NCBI RefSeq assembly: GCF_003025595.1
Contig: NZ_PYMI01000004.1
Location: forward strand, 558,001 to 622,000
Direction: 5' to 3'
Length of the DNA: 64,000 nucleotides
DNA from: Photobacterium ganghwense
GTDB lineage: Bacteria > Pseudomonadota > Gammaproteobacteria > Enterobacterales > Vibrionaceae
The notes under the pieces are model-generated. The model ran no database searches and was not told where the DNA came from. It was given only the letters and a program-made list of their open reading frames with translations. The position numbers were made by a program, and so were the translations under genes. Positions 63,090 through 64,000 of this stretch are shown here, piece by piece (position 1 is the first letter of the stretch; every line of letters begins with the position of its first letter).

Positions 63090-64000
63090 TCAGGTGTGGC
63101 TACGCCCCCGGATCAGCAGCAACAGGAAGTAACTGCCACCTATCACAGACACCAGCGTACCTGCGGCGATCTGCATAGGGTACAGCATCACTTGCCCCAA
63201 CCAGTCAGCAAATACCATCAAGCAGCCTCCCACCAGCGCCGCCACCGTCAGTTGTGACTTCACCACTTTTGCCCCCAGCATCACTGCCATGTGTGGCGCC
63301 AGCAATCCGATGAAGGCCACCGGCCCCATTGTCGCCGTCACCGATCCGCACAGCAGCGCCACCACGCCAAGCAGAATCACACTGGTCAGTTGCACATTCA
63401 GCCCTCGTGCAGACGCAAACTTCCGCCCAGCGGAAATCAGCGTTAACCAGCGGGATGTCGCCAGCGTGAAGGCTGTCAGAGCCGCCACCACGGCCATCAA
63501 CAGCAGGGCTTTCTCCGGCGTTACCCGGTAGGTTGACCCTGCCAGCCAGCTGATGATGCTGTAGCTGTCTTCCGTTCCCCGAGCCAGGGCAAACTGAACC
63601 AGCGCTTCAATCAGCGCACTGACGGCAATTCCAATCAGAATCATACTGGACGGGGCAAACTGATGGCGTCGTCCCAGCAGCAAAATCACAGCCAGTACCG
63701 CCATACTGCCAATAAATGCAGTCAGCGATCCGGCGGCAAAGATACTGTTGCCGAGAAAAATACTGCTGGCCACTAGGGCAAACGTCGCCCCTGCAGAGAT
63801 CCCGAGAATATCCGGGCTGGCAAGCGGGTTATAAATCAGCCGCTGCAAAATGGTCCCGGCCAGGGCCAACCCGACACCAGCACACAATGCAGTCAGCAAC
63901 CGCGGCCAGCGCAGTGCCCACTGATAGTCCCCCGGTAACGCAAAAGAAGCACCCGACTCGGCGGGATGGTATGTCAGGCTCAGCGCCGCCAGCCCGATAA
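63090..64000 (-). CDS. fhuB: Ferric-hydroxamate ABC transporter permease FhuB, C-terminal part (cut by window edge)
   Basis: The minus-strand frame is open to the window end, so the N-terminal part lies beyond 64000. A start at 63899 is only an internal leucine codon. The visible 300 residues are a FecCD-type permease half: ALRWPRLLTALCAG, AGTILQRLIYNPLASPDILG, the EAA-like coupling region PVAFIGLLAPHMA, and the C-terminal GGSYFLLLLIRG. WPR followed by NPLASPDILG in this spacing is typical of the second half of fused FhuB. A single-domain siderophore permease (FecC/D) cannot be excluded without the missing part. The terminator at 62944 ends the transcript. Confidence 0.85.
   Translation of the reverse strand, partial: IGLAALSLTYHPAESGASFALPGDYQWALRWPRLLTALCAGVGLALAGTILQRLIYNPLASPDILGISAGATFALVASSIFLGNSIFAAGSLTAFIGSMAVLAVILLLGRRHQFAPSSMILIGIAVSALIEALVQFALARGTEDSYSIISWLAGSTYRVTPEKALLLMAVVAALTAFTLATSRWLTLISAGRKFASARGLNVQLTSVILLGVVALLCGSVTATMGPVAFIGLLAPHMAVMLGAKVVKSQLTVAALVGGCLMVFADWLGQVMLYPMQIAAGTLVSVIGGSYFLLLLIRGRSHT

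Overview
The window reads as chromosomal DNA of a marine gammaproteobacterium, most probably Vibrionaceae (Photobacterium/Grimontia-like). This rests on the gene set (secreted GH20 chitobiase, DmsABC, FdhD, DadA, FhuB, two YfcC-type carriers), clean Shine-Dalgarno sites and a roughly 50% GC impression. It is an inference from gene content, because no 16S or housekeeping marker is present. No insertion sequence, prophage or CRISPR array was seen. One RNA gene was found, a tRNA-Ser(UGA) on the minus strand near 52.2 kb.

Layout. 0-6.2 kb: end of an outer-membrane protein, chitobiase, and an ABC-F ATPase/MFS pair. 6.2-10.6 kb: a small-ORF leader-like region, then LysR, opine-type dehydrogenase and YfcC carrier. 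10.8-17 kb: a YdeP-type formate-dehydrogenase-like molybdoenzyme, a mirror-symmetric FNR-box regulatory region, bestrophin, LysR and FdhD. 17.2-20 kb: two MscS-family channels. 20.2-25.8 kb: DMSO reductase (DmsABC) with divergent DmsD-like chaperone and NapF-like ferredoxin. 25.9-31.7 kb: lipoproteins, nitrilase, GNAT, LysE, epimerase and an orphan solute-binding protein. 32.1-50.4 kb: second YfcC carrier, PEP synthase, a formate module (FNT channel, formate dehydrogenase alpha, Fe-S and FAD/NAD(P) subunits), an acyl-CoA ligase/E1-alpha/E1-beta/E2/acyl-carrier-protein operon, and a P-type ATPase. 51-54 kb: exported choloylglycine-hydrolase-family enzyme, tRNA-Ser, and YedI/DUF808. 54.2-59 kb: caa3-type cytochrome oxidase with two subunit III-like proteins. 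59-64 kb: small proteins, DadA with divergent LysR, and the C-terminal part of FhuB.

Functional theme. The window is rich in respiratory flexibility and C1-C3 metabolism. It holds two formate-dehydrogenase-like enzymes with the sulfurtransferase FdhD, a formate channel, anaerobic DMSO respiration, an oxygen-reducing caa3 oxidase, and a block linking acetate, pyruvate and PEP. Two perfect FNR-type boxes and a CRP-like site fit oxygen and carbon control of parts of it.

Most unusual are (i) recurrent degenerate tandem repeats. Several are 15-bp units that encode pentapeptides in linkers or N-termini of unrelated proteins (MFS, PEP synthase, formate dehydrogenase, FAD subunit, E2), and others are 6- to 18-bp arrays between genes. 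Also unusual are (ii) the ligase/PDH/ACP operon, (iii) the mirrored FNR/palindrome arrangement near 13.6 kb, and (iv) paired terminator hairpins in front of the ABC-F gene.
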